This document shows, one piece after another, positions 43,376 to 50,970 of a DNA stretch of 64,000 nt. The stretch is from positions 1,355,501 through 1,419,500 of the forward strand of contig NZ_CP035417.1 in NCBI RefSeq assembly GCF_004123675.1, given 5' to 3'. Origin of the DNA: Leisingera sp. NJS204 (GTDB lineage Bacteria; Pseudomonadota; Alphaproteobacteria; Rhodobacterales; Rhodobacteraceae). The notes under the pieces were generated by a model. That model searched no databases. It was given only the letters and a program-made list of their open reading frames with translations, and was not told the origin of the DNA. Both the position numbers and the translations under genes were made by a program. The first letter of the stretch is position 1, and each line of letters starts with the position of its first letter.

Positions 43376-44716
43376 TCAGTTCTCTGTGTAAAATGCGGGG
43401 CAGTCTTTATCTTTCGGGGGCAATGAGCATGTCCACCAATCTTGCTGCAACCCCAAACTGTAAAAATCTTTCAGGCTGCCGCAAAATTTGAACCCTTGTG
43501 ATTGAAGAGCTGCACTATTTGCCGTTGAAAGATCCGATGGCAGCACCAGCACAGCCATGCGTGCGCCATTGACTGCAGCATCTGCCAGAACGGCTTCTGC
43601 CCCCTCTAGGCCTTTACCCGTTTCCTGCCATTTTAGACCAGCTACCTTGTCTCCTTCCGGCGCTTTTTCGGCCCCGGTGAACCGGATCCCATTGGAAACC
43701 TTCAGCTCTGGTGCGGGCGGGGCGGCCTGTTCATGGTTGACCAGCGCATAGATCATCTTGGCTTCTCCCGGTTCATGGTAATCCGGCACCCTTACTTCCA
43801 GATCCGCACCAAACTCTTCATACATACGGTGCGCGGCTGCATAGATCTGTTCACCGTCTTCCGCGTAGTCACTGGTTTCAATGAAGAGCTTTCGCATCTG
43901 ACTGTCTGTCAGTTTCTGCAGCAAGTCTGACATCATCTGCCGCCCCAGCCCCTGGCCGGCGCAGTCCTGGTCCAGATAAGTCCAGGACAACCATGCAACG
44001 CCATCGGCTTCGGTATCCGGAGTATATCCAGTCACACCAAGAATGCTGCTGCCCTGCTTAAGAATGAACATATTGCTGACACCCTGGCTGAGCATTGCGG
44101 CCTCTGCTTCTGCCGCGTCGTCTTCATCCGTTTGTGCAATGATTTCAACCACGCGGGAAAGGTGGTTGAGCACCATAGGCTTCAGCGCGGGTGCTTTGGT
44201 GCCAAAGAGATTTTCGAACATAAAGAATACCCCTCCCAGGGCGGCAGAAACAGCGTGGGAATAAATTGCGAGGCTTTCATCGGCGAAATGCAACTCGGCT
44301 GCAAGCAGCACCGCGCCCCAAAGCAGCAACCAGGGGCGCTGTTTCTTGGACGCCACTGACAGAGCAGCGTAGCTGCCAAGCCCATAGGCCACACCAGAGG
44401 CTCCCGCAAAGCCGGGTCCAACAATGACGAGTTCCGCCCCTGTCCCCAACACAGTGCATGCAAGCATTAATAATACAGTGCCCATATGGCCGAGGCGTGG
44501 CTCTACCTGCCATCCTGCCAAGGCGATGATCAAAGCGTTGACGGCCAAATGGAGCACCGATCCGTGACGCAACACGCCTGCCAAAAGCTCAGCAAAGCTC
44601 TGCAGCCCTACTGTGCCTGAGACTGGCCCAAGGTAGAGATACGCCCAAAGTATCAATATGTTGAACCCGAGGGATGCCGGTGAAACCAGAAGAAAGTAAC
44701 CAACTTTGTGTATCAT
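43376..44716 (-). CDS. Rhomboid-like membrane protease fused to a GNAT acetyltransferase
   Basis: 446 residues. Residues 1-175 form about six membrane helices with rhomboid active-site signatures: HLAVN (His56, Asn60), GASGVAYG (Ser107 nucleophile) and YSHAVSAALGG (His154). The short rhomboid core resembles rhombosortases. Residues ~185-335 are a GNAT domain: WLSWTYLDQDCAGQGLGRQM holds the acetyl-CoA loop (GQGLG), followed by KLFIETSDYAEDG. The last ~110 residues look like a degenerate second GNAT-like or scaffold domain. Two catalytic activities in one chain at the membrane are unusual. Function unknown; first gene of a three-gene run. Confidence 0.8.
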   Translation of the reverse strand: MIHKVGYFLLVSPASLGFNILILWAYLYLGPVSGTVGLQSFAELLAGVLRHGSVLHLAVNALIIALAGWQVEPRLGHMGTVLLMLACTVLGTGAELVIVGPGFAGASGVAYGLGSYAALSVASKKQRPWLLLWGAVLLAAELHFADESLAIYSHAVSAALGGVFFMFENLFGTKAPALKPMVLNHLSRVVEIIAQTDEDDAAEAEAAMLSQGVSNMFILKQGSSILGVTGYTPDTEADGVAWLSWTYLDQDCAGQGLGRQMMSDLLQKLTDSQMRKLFIETSDYAEDGEQIYAAAHRMYEEFGADLEVRVPDYHEPGEAKMIYALVNHEQAAPPAPELKVSNGIRFTGAEKAPEGDKVAGLKWQETGKGLEGAEAVLADAAVNGARMAVLVLPSDLSTANSAALQSQGFKFCGSLKDFYSLGLQQDWWTCSLPPKDKDCPAFYTEN

Positions 44717-44906
44717 GATGAAAGGTTATCCGAAATTAACTCAGCCCAGTGCTGTCCCCTGTATTGCCCAATGCCATTTGTCGGCACTTCATGGCAGGCT
44801 TTAACCGTGAAACTGGCATAGAAGTATGCATCCATTTAGTATCCACTCACTGGAGCAAACCCTCCGGCTTCCAGCCGGATCCGCTTAAGCGTGAAAGAAT
44901 CCTGTT

Positions 44907-44974
44907 ATGCGCTTACCCTCCGGAAAATGAGCCGCAGCCGGGTCGAAGGCTCATTTTCCGGAGGGTAAGCGCAT
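44907..44974 (+). promoter_or_regulatory. 27-bp perfect hairpin covering the tnpA ribosome binding site and start
   Basis: 44907-44933 is the exact complement of 44948-44974, with a 14-nt loop. The right arm contains GGAGGGTAAGCGC and the first two bases of the tnpA ATG (44973). In mRNA the site would be buried, keeping transposase low, as known for the leader hairpin of IS200. Confidence 0.9.
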
Positions 44975-45388
44975 GCAATATGATACCGGCGAACACTGCG
45001 TTTTCTACCACCGCTACCATATCGTATGGTCGACCAAATACCGCTACAAAGTGCTGCGCGGGGCATTGCGCCTGCGGTGCGCGACATTTGCCGCCAGGTC
45101 TGCGCCGAGAACGGGGTCGCCATCTCGCGCGGGGTGCTGTCGAGCGACCATGGGCATATGTTCGTGCCGGTACCGCCGAAACTCGCCATCTCCGATCTGG
45201 TGCGCAAGATGAAGGGCCGTTTGTCTTACCGGGTGCAACGGGAATTCCCTGCGATCCGCAGGCGCTACTGGGGCTGCCGGTTCTGGGGCCGCGGGTATTT
45301 TTCAACCACCAACGGCGCCATCACCGAAGACATCGTACTTCAGTACCTGGAAAATCACATTGCCGATCCTACCGGCGCCAGCCGGTAG
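44973..45388 (+). pseudogene. IS200-family Y1 transposase TnpA, frameshifted
   Basis: Frame 1 gives MQYDTGEHCVFYHRYHIVWS and YRYKVLRGALRLR, then fails near 45077. Another frame continues with VRDICRQVCAENGVAISRGV to 45388. Adding one G to CGGTG (giving CGGGTG) joins them, about 138 residues. The HUH motif is DHGHMF, with Gly where a hydrophobic residue is usual. The catalytic Tyr is in VLQYLENH. Inactive as read, unless the lost G is a sequencing error. Confidence 0.85.
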
Positions 45389-45625
45389 TCGTTCAGTTGA
45401 ATTGTTCCTATCGATATCCTGATCCTTCGTCATCTGCGGCCGCGAAGGCCCTTCTGCCGTTTGGATAGCCGGACATATGGCGCGGCGGGTGGCGTGATAT
45501 TTTGTGACCGTAAAACCGGCCGCCTTCAATCTGACAGAGGCTGGATTGAGGGCAATATCAAACACATAATTCCCGGGGGTGAATTGAGCCGCAGGCTCAA
45601 GTGGGGGACAGCGCCCCCGCATATT
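45389..45625. other. Right flank of the IS200-type element
   Basis: No gene recognised. Contains the short right-end hairpin (45584-45600) and, next to it, GGGGG-ACAGCG-CCCCC (45603-45618), which may help end the convergent M24 gene. Confidence 0.45.
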
Positions 45626-46876
45626 TCACATCTCCCAGGGAAACGTGTCGAGCCGCACCGGCCGGTCCGCGGTGACCAGTACCTGGGTTTCCAGCTTGAC
45701 CGACTCGGATCCTTTCTCGCCGATCAGGCTTTCAATGCAGATCACCATGTTTTCCTCGAACTGACCGCCGTGGGCGCCGTCAAAGTCCACATGCAGCGGC
45801 ACCACCGGCCATTCGTCAGCCATGCCGACGCCATGGGCTGCCAATGAGTAACGGTAGGGTTGATAGGCGTCCGGGATCTGCCAGCTTTTGGCGTTGAACC
45901 CTGCGAAACTCAGACCCGGCTGCAGCAGCGCCATGTTGTGTTCGATCTGCGCCCGTGCCGCGGTGTACAGCCGCTTCTGGGTGTCTGTCATCGGCACATA
46001 GCCGCAGGTCCAGCTGCGCGAGAGATCCGCGCAATAGCCATAGGGGCCGATCATGTCGGTATCGAATGAGATCATCTCTCCCTCGCGGCATTCGCGAGAT
46101 GAGCATTCCTTGTACCAGGGGTTGGTGTTGGGCCCGCAGGTGAGAAGCTTGGTTTCCAGCCATTCGCCGCCCGAGCGCGCATTCTCGAAATGCAGATGCG
46201 CCCACAGCTCCTGTTCGGTGACACCGGGCACCGAATGCTCGTAGATCCGCGCCATGCCGGCCTCGCAGACGCGGATGGTCCAGCGCATCAGATCGATCTC
46301 GTCTGCCGATTTGATGGCGCGGGCGGTCTCGGTAATCTGACCGCCGTCGATGACCTGAAGGCCGTGCTCAGACAGCGCATGCACGCCGTCGGGTTCCATC
46401 CGGTCGACGCCCAGCCGCAGGTTGCCGCCGCCGTATTGCTTGATCAGATCCGCGATCTCCGCCGCCCAGGGGGACAGTCTGTCCGCGGCCTTGTCACCAG
46501 CGCACATGAACATCCAGCCGATGGCGTTCCTGACCTCGTCAATGCCGGGCAAGCCATCGTTCAGATGCTCGCAGCCCTTGAATTCGAACATGATGCCGGG
46601 GCCGCCGTTCAGGATCAGCGCATAGCGGATCGGGTTATGGGCGGTCCAGATCGACATGTTGGAACAGTCGAACGCATAGCGGATATTGACCGGGTCATAG
46701 AGCAGGAGGCCCGCCACGTCCTGGCGTGCCATCTCGTCCCGCAGCCGTTGCAGGCGGTAGGCGCGGGCGCGGTCCAGAACATCCTGGCCGATCGGTGACT
46801 TCAGCGGTTTGTCTGCACCTTCCGCATTGAGGAAAGTGCGTTTGCGCTCGTCCTTGAAAACAGCCAGCCCGGTCAT
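45626..46876 (-). CDS. DddP-like M24-family protein (possible DMSP lyase or relative)
   Basis: 416 residues of the creatinase/Xaa-Pro peptidase fold. It shares long stretches with the DMSP lyase DddP of roseobacters: DPVNIRYAFDCSNMSIWTAH, then NPIRYA, RSGGEWLETKLLTCGPNTNP and FDTDMIGPYGYCADLSRSW. The metal ligands expected from DddP are present with matching spacing: Asp272, Asp274, Asp284, His348, Glu382, Glu396. DddP cleaves DMSP to DMS and acrylate. Whether this paralogue does so is unproven; the cysteine-rich strand after the Asp ligands differs from the enzyme I know. It overlaps the oxygenase gene by four bases. Confidence 0.82.
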   Translation of the reverse strand: MTGLAVFKDERKRTFLNAEGADKPLKSPIGQDVLDRARAYRLQRLRDEMARQDVAGLLLYDPVNIRYAFDCSNMSIWTAHNPIRYALILNGGPGIMFEFKGCEHLNDGLPGIDEVRNAIGWMFMCAGDKAADRLSPWAAEIADLIKQYGGGNLRLGVDRMEPDGVHALSEHGLQVIDGGQITETARAIKSADEIDLMRWTIRVCEAGMARIYEHSVPGVTEQELWAHLHFENARSGGEWLETKLLTCGPNTNPWYKECSSRECREGEMISFDTDMIGPYGYCADLSRSWTCGYVPMTDTQKRLYTAARAQIEHNMALLQPGLSFAGFNAKSWQIPDAYQPYRYSLAAHGVGMADEWPVVPLHVDFDGAHGGQFEENMVICIESLIGEKGSESVKLETQVLVTADRPVRLDTFPWEM

Positions 46877-47661
46877 GAGGCGCGCCCGTAAAAGCCAATG
46901 TTCTCCGCGTCGGTGAACCGCACGCCGGGGCGTTCGTAGAAGGTGAAGACGGCGATCACCCGCGTCTTGTGCCCTTTCACAGTGCCCACCCGGTGGGGGG
47001 AGTTTTTGCCGCGGAAGATGTTGAGGGTGCCGGGGGCCAGGGTGATGGCGCGCATGTTGGGATCTTTGCCTGCCAGCAGCCGCTCGACGCCCTCATAATT
47101 AGGGTCGTCATCGCTGCGCAGCTCGGGGCTGTAGATGAACTCACCGCCCGCATCCGGTGCTTGCAGCAGCATGGTGGTGGTGAACTCGGAGCGGTCGAAA
47201 TGCCAGTTCAGCGCCTGCTCGGCCCCATAGGACATGATGTTCAGCCGCGCCAGAGGGTCGTCCATGGTGTAAAGCGCGGGCTTGTCCATGGTGGCGGCCA
47301 GGAACGCGGCAAAGGGCGGCCAGTCATAGAGCCGCAGCACCGGCGAGTCCGGGAACTGGTCGGCGCAGAGGGTGAAATTGGAGGTCTCAACTTTTTTGAG
47401 CGCCGGATGGTCCGGCGCCAGCCCCTCAACCGTGTCTTTGAAGTAGACGTTGTGTTCGCGCTTGTGGTGGAAGCTCTCGGTCTTAAACTTGCCCTGCAGC
47501 GCATCTGCGGCGCCTTGGGCCACTTCCGTCTTCATCAGACCGTCCAGGCTGAACATGCCGTCCGCAGCCAGCTCGGCGCGGCAGCGGTCCACCAGGGCCT
47601 GCCATTCGGGGCTGCCGGGGCGGTCGAGCGGGTAGCGGTCGAGATCGAGAATATCGCGCAT
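46873..47661 (-). CDS. 2OG-Fe(II) dioxygenase of the BesD/HalD-like family
   Basis: 262 residues. LNWHFDRSEFTTTMLLQAPD gives the iron ligands His154 and Asp156; the distal His223 is in SPHRVG and Arg234 (2-oxoglutarate) in HKTRVIAVF. Relatives include amino-acid halogenases, in which the Asp is replaced by Gly; Asp is kept here, so hydroxylation is expected. Surrounding residues (GGEFIYSPELR) match that family. Substrate unknown, perhaps a free amino acid or small osmolyte. Its stop overlaps the start of the DddP-like gene (ATGA), so the two form one unit. Confidence 0.82.
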   Translation of the reverse strand: MRDILDLDRYPLDRPGSPEWQALVDRCRAELAADGMFSLDGLMKTEVAQGAADALQGKFKTESFHHKREHNVYFKDTVEGLAPDHPALKKVETSNFTLCADQFPDSPVLRLYDWPPFAAFLAATMDKPALYTMDDPLARLNIMSYGAEQALNWHFDRSEFTTTMLLQAPDAGGEFIYSPELRSDDDPNYEGVERLLAGKDPNMRAITLAPGTLNIFRGKNSPHRVGTVKGHKTRVIAVFTFYERPGVRFTDAENIGFYGRAS

Positions 47662-47771
47662 GGGGTGTTCCTTGGGATCTTTCGGGCTTTGCCCAAGCCT
47701 GCGCGCCGGATGGGGATCTGACCACTATAAAATATCTTGGCGAGCATAAGGAAATCTTGCACTGTGCAGCC

Positions 47772-48626
47772 ATGAAACTGCCGCCTCTGAATGCGCTTCG
47801 CGCCTTTGAATGCGCCGCCCGGACCGGGAGTTTTTCGGCTGCGGGCGCGGAGCAAGGGGTGAGTTCGGCGGCGGTGTCGATGCAGGTGAAAAACCTTGAG
47901 GACTGGCTGGGGCTGAAGCTGTTCATCCGCCGTGCGAACCAGGTGCGGCTGACCGATGCGGGGCGTGATTATTACCAGAAGGCGGCGCTGTCGCTGGCAG
48001 AGATTGCTAGTTTCACCCAAGCGCTGACCGAGGGCCGCGGGCACCGTCCGCTGGTGATTTCGGCCACACCTGCACTGGCGCAGCTGTGGCTGCCGGAACG
48101 GCTGAAGATCTTCTCGGGCGTGCGCCCGGATGTGCCTGTACGGCTTCGGATCGAGGATGACAGTATCGACCTTGAGGCTGAGGGCATTGATGCCCGGCTG
48201 TCTTATGGCGGGGAGCATCCGGATTACCGGACACAGGAAATGTTCAAGGACCGTTTGGTGCCGGTTGGCATTGATCCGGGGGCGGATATGCGGACAGCGC
48301 CGCTGGTGGAGGTAAGCTGGGGAGAGACGATTTCGTCGGTTCCCGGCTGGCGGCAGTATTTCGTGCAGCACGGGATTGCCCGCGAAAACCCTGTGGCAGC
48401 GGTGATTGCGCAGTCGGTGCCGTCAGTCGTGCCGCTGGTGCAGGCGGGACTGGGTATTGCACTGCTGCCCGAGCAGGTGGTGAGCGGGGAAATCCGCGCG
48501 GGCAGGCTGCACCGGCTGGACGGGCCGGCGCTGGCCATGCCGCGGCCCTATGTGCTGGTTACCGCGCATTACAAGTCGCGCTCACGGCGATTGCGGACGC
48601 TTGCAGAGGCGCTGGGCGTCCGATAA
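47772..48626 (+). CDS. LysR-family transcriptional regulator (GcvA-like)
   Basis: 284 residues from ATG 47772. N-terminal winged helix (PPLNALRAFECAARTGSFSA, then SSAAVSMQVKNLEDWLGLKL) and a substrate-binding domain with the GcvA-type QSVPSVVPLVQAGLGIALLP. It is divergent from the oxygenase/M24 pair across 110 bp, the usual arrangement for a regulator and its target. A TTG at 47757 would add five residues and is less likely. Confidence 0.9.
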   Translation: MKLPPLNALRAFECAARTGSFSAAGAEQGVSSAAVSMQVKNLEDWLGLKLFIRRANQVRLTDAGRDYYQKAALSLAEIASFTQALTEGRGHRPLVISATPALAQLWLPERLKIFSGVRPDVPVRLRIEDDSIDLEAEGIDARLSYGGEHPDYRTQEMFKDRLVPVGIDPGADMRTAPLVEVSWGETISSVPGWRQYFVQHGIARENPVAAVIAQSVPSVVPLVQAGLGIALLPEQVVSGEIRAGRLHRLDGPALAMPRPYVLVTAHYKSRSRRLRTLAEALGVR

Positions 48627-48738
48627 GGCGCCGGTTCTGCCGCATTTGGCGGATCCGTTTTGAAAAGTGACGCGTAACAGTATATGAGGGTGGCCTGCCG
48701 GATCCTATATGGGGCCGCATGACTTGGGGGAAACGCCG

Positions 48739-49842
48739 ATGAACATTCACAACCGCGACGCTGCCGAGGCGCCGGACCGCGAGGCGGCTGCCGCCGCGCT
48801 GGATGTGCTGCGTGCCTGGGCCGGCACTGTGACCGAGACCGAGATCGCCCAGCTGGACCCGGCGGTGGCGCGGCTGCTGCCCGGCCGTGAAGTGGGCAAC
48901 TACCCGGATCTGTCGCGTCACTACCCCGAAGATTTCACGTCGGACGAGGCCTACCGCGCCACGCTGCCCGACTTGCAGAACGGTCCGACCAGCCTGATCC
49001 GCGGCGCGCAAGAGCAGATCCAGCATGTGGGGATTTCAAATTTCCGCCTGCCGATCCGGTTCCACACCCGCGATGACGGCGATCTGACGCTGGAAACCAG
49101 CGTGACCGGCACCGTCAGCTTGGATGCCGGCAAGAAGGGCATCAACATGTCCCGGATCATGCGCACCTTTTATAAACACGCCGAGCGCACCTTCAGTTTC
49201 GAGGTGATGGCCGCAGCGCTGGATGATTACCTGAGCGACCTGGACAGTCCCGATGCGCGCATTCAGATGCGGTTCTCCTTTCCTGCGCGGGTTCAAAGCC
49301 TGCGGTCCGGCCTCAGCGGCTATCAGTATTACGATTTCGCGCTGGAATTGGTGGACCATGACGGCGTGCGCGAAAAGATCATGCATATGGACTATGTCTA
49401 TTCCTCGACCTGCCCCTGTTCACTGGAGCTGTCAGAGCACGCCCGCCAGTCGCGCGGCCAGCTGGCGACGCCGCATTCGCAGCGCTCGGTGGCGCGTATT
49501 TCGCTGCAGTCGGTGCCGGGCAGCGACTGCCTGTGGTTCGAAGACCTGATCGAACTGTGCCGCCAGGCGGTGCCGACCGAGACGCAGGTTATGGTCAAGC
49601 GCGAGGATGAACAGGCCTTTGCCGAGCTGAACGCTGCCAACCCGATCTTTGTCGAGGATGCGGCGCGTTTGTTTTGCGAGGCGCTGCAGGGCGATGCGCG
49701 AATCGGCGATTTCCGGGTGGTGGCCAGCCATCAGGAAAGCCTGCACAGCCACGACGCGGTCAGCGTGCTGACCCAGGGTCCGCTGTTCAAGGCGATGAGC
49801 CTGGATCCGAAACTGTTCTCGACCCTGATCCACCAAGGATAG
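48739..49842 (+). CDS. folE2: GTP cyclohydrolase FolE2
   Basis: Type IB GTP cyclohydrolase, opening folate synthesis with metals other than zinc. The start at 48739 (after GGGGGAAA) gives 367 residues. Motifs: YPDLSRHYPEDFTSDEAYRA, QHVGISNFRLPIRF, and STCPCSLELSEHARQSRGQL, which contains the metal-binding Cys and substrate residues; SLHSHDAVSV lies near the end. Complete. FolE2 is often used under zinc limitation. Confidence 0.94.
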   Translation: MNIHNRDAAEAPDREAAAAALDVLRAWAGTVTETEIAQLDPAVARLLPGREVGNYPDLSRHYPEDFTSDEAYRATLPDLQNGPTSLIRGAQEQIQHVGISNFRLPIRFHTRDDGDLTLETSVTGTVSLDAGKKGINMSRIMRTFYKHAERTFSFEVMAAALDDYLSDLDSPDARIQMRFSFPARVQSLRSGLSGYQYYDFALELVDHDGVREKIMHMDYVYSSTCPCSLELSEHARQSRGQLATPHSQRSVARISLQSVPGSDCLWFEDLIELCRQAVPTETQVMVKREDEQAFAELNAANPIFVEDAARLFCEALQGDARIGDFRVVASHQESLHSHDAVSVLTQGPLFKAMSLDPKLFSTLIHQG

Positions 49843-50132
49843 CCTGCCGGGCGGCGTGCCCGGTTTGAAGGCAGGCATACAACTGACCTCCCGTAATTTC
49901 TGCGCTGCCGCATTTTTTTGCTGCCGTGCAGCGAAATATGGTAAGCTCCGTGCTGTAGCCTGGAGGATTCTCCAGGGGTTCAGGGGAGCCGTTGTGCATG
50001 GGGCAGGGATCTTACACCCGGTTGCCGATGCTGCAGGCCCGGATCTGCTCCGGAGCCGCACCTCTCCTTTTTTTGCCCGGCCGCAATACCAACAGGCAGG
50101 ATAAAACCAGTGCATGAAGTAAGGAGTATCTG
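49843..50132. other. Intergenic region upstream of the phasin-like gene
   Basis: 290 bp without a recognised gene. It should hold the promoter for the phasin-like gene; AAGGAG (50119-50124) is its ribosome binding site. No clear terminator for folE2. Confidence 0.45.
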
Positions 50133-50924
50133 ATGAGCAGTTTTCACCAGCGCGGCGCATTCTCAGCCCTGGCGCATGAATGGGCAGGTTATACAGCAGG
50201 TACACAGCTGAAGCTGTGGCGGCAGATGACCGAAGCGGCGATTACGGCGCCGCTGGAGCAGATGCGGGCCGCTCATACCATGTTTGAGATGCAGCGGAAA
50301 ATCCTCGGCTTCGCGGTGCCGCAGCAGGCAAGGCCGGAAACAGCAATGCCGCAGACCGCCCAGCCGTCAACGCCTGCGAAAGAAGACACTTCAGTTGCGC
50401 CCGCAGTGCAAGCCACGCAACCGCCTGCCAGGAAAGCGGCGGAAAGACCTGCCGCCAAAAGGAAGCCGGTTGCCAAAAAACCGGCTGAGCGCAAGACCGC
50501 GGAACAAAAACCGGCCCTGCAGGCTGCTGCAGCAAAGGCACCTGCTGGTAAAACCGTGCCGGCCGAGGCAGCAGTTGCCAAGCCGGAAGTTGAAAAACCA
50601 GCGGCGGCGACGGCAAATCAGGCACCGGCACGCGCAACAGGGAAAACGGCCGCTGAAGCGGTTTCCGAGCCATCTGCGGTGTTCCGCGGGTCCTCTGCCC
50701 GTCGCGGCAGCCCTGAAAAACAGCAAAACACTGCGCAGTCCGCCGCAGTGGCGGCAGTGACCAAGTCCTTTGCTGTGCAGACGCCCGCACCGGAAACGGC
50801 GCCCCCGGCTGCCAAGCCGGCGCGATCAGAGAAAGCGGCGCCAGGCAAACGCCCGCGCAAGCCGTCCAAACCGCGCAAGATGCCCGCACGCAACGCTGTA
50901 AAAGCCGGCGAGGGCAAGGAATAG
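50133..50924 (+). CDS. Phasin-like protein with Lys/Ala/Pro-rich histone-like tail
   Basis: 263 residues. The first ~65 (SALAHEWAGYTAGTQLKLWR then QMRAAHTMFEMQRKILG) form an amphipathic helical region like a short phasin. The remaining ~200 are a low-complexity basic tail made of AK, PAK and KPA runs, as in PhaF/AlgP. PhaF binds storage granules with one end and DNA with the other; the same two-part layout suggests a link between PHA granules and nucleoid, but this is inference. AAGGAG precedes the ATG. Confidence 0.6.
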   Translation: MSSFHQRGAFSALAHEWAGYTAGTQLKLWRQMTEAAITAPLEQMRAAHTMFEMQRKILGFAVPQQARPETAMPQTAQPSTPAKEDTSVAPAVQATQPPARKAAERPAAKRKPVAKKPAERKTAEQKPALQAAAAKAPAGKTVPAEAAVAKPEVEKPAAATANQAPARATGKTAAEAVSEPSAVFRGSSARRGSPEKQQNTAQSAAVAAVTKSFAVQTPAPETAPPAAKPARSEKAAPGKRPRKPSKPRKMPARNAVKAGEGKE

Positions 50925-50970
50925 CGGCGCAGGCTTGACACTTACCGTGCGCAGGTCCAACGCTGCCCGC

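Larger units (their letters stand above)
44907..45600 (+). mobile_element. IS200/IS605-type element (tnpA only)
   Basis: A long hairpin at the left (44907-44974) and a short TTGAGCC-GCA-GGCTCAA hairpin at the right (45584-45600) bracket a Y1 transposase gene. No tnpB is present. Exact ends are uncertain because these elements lack inverted terminal repeats and target duplications. Confidence 0.75.

Noticed and set aside
44749-45468. 239-codon plus-strand frame across the IS200 hairpin
   Set aside because: Crosses the hairpin and reads the transposase in a wrong frame.
44907-45600. Possible IS605-type element with a tnpB/omega-RNA gene
   Set aside because: No TnpB-like coding sequence or RuvC motif follows tnpA; only the right-end hairpins are there.
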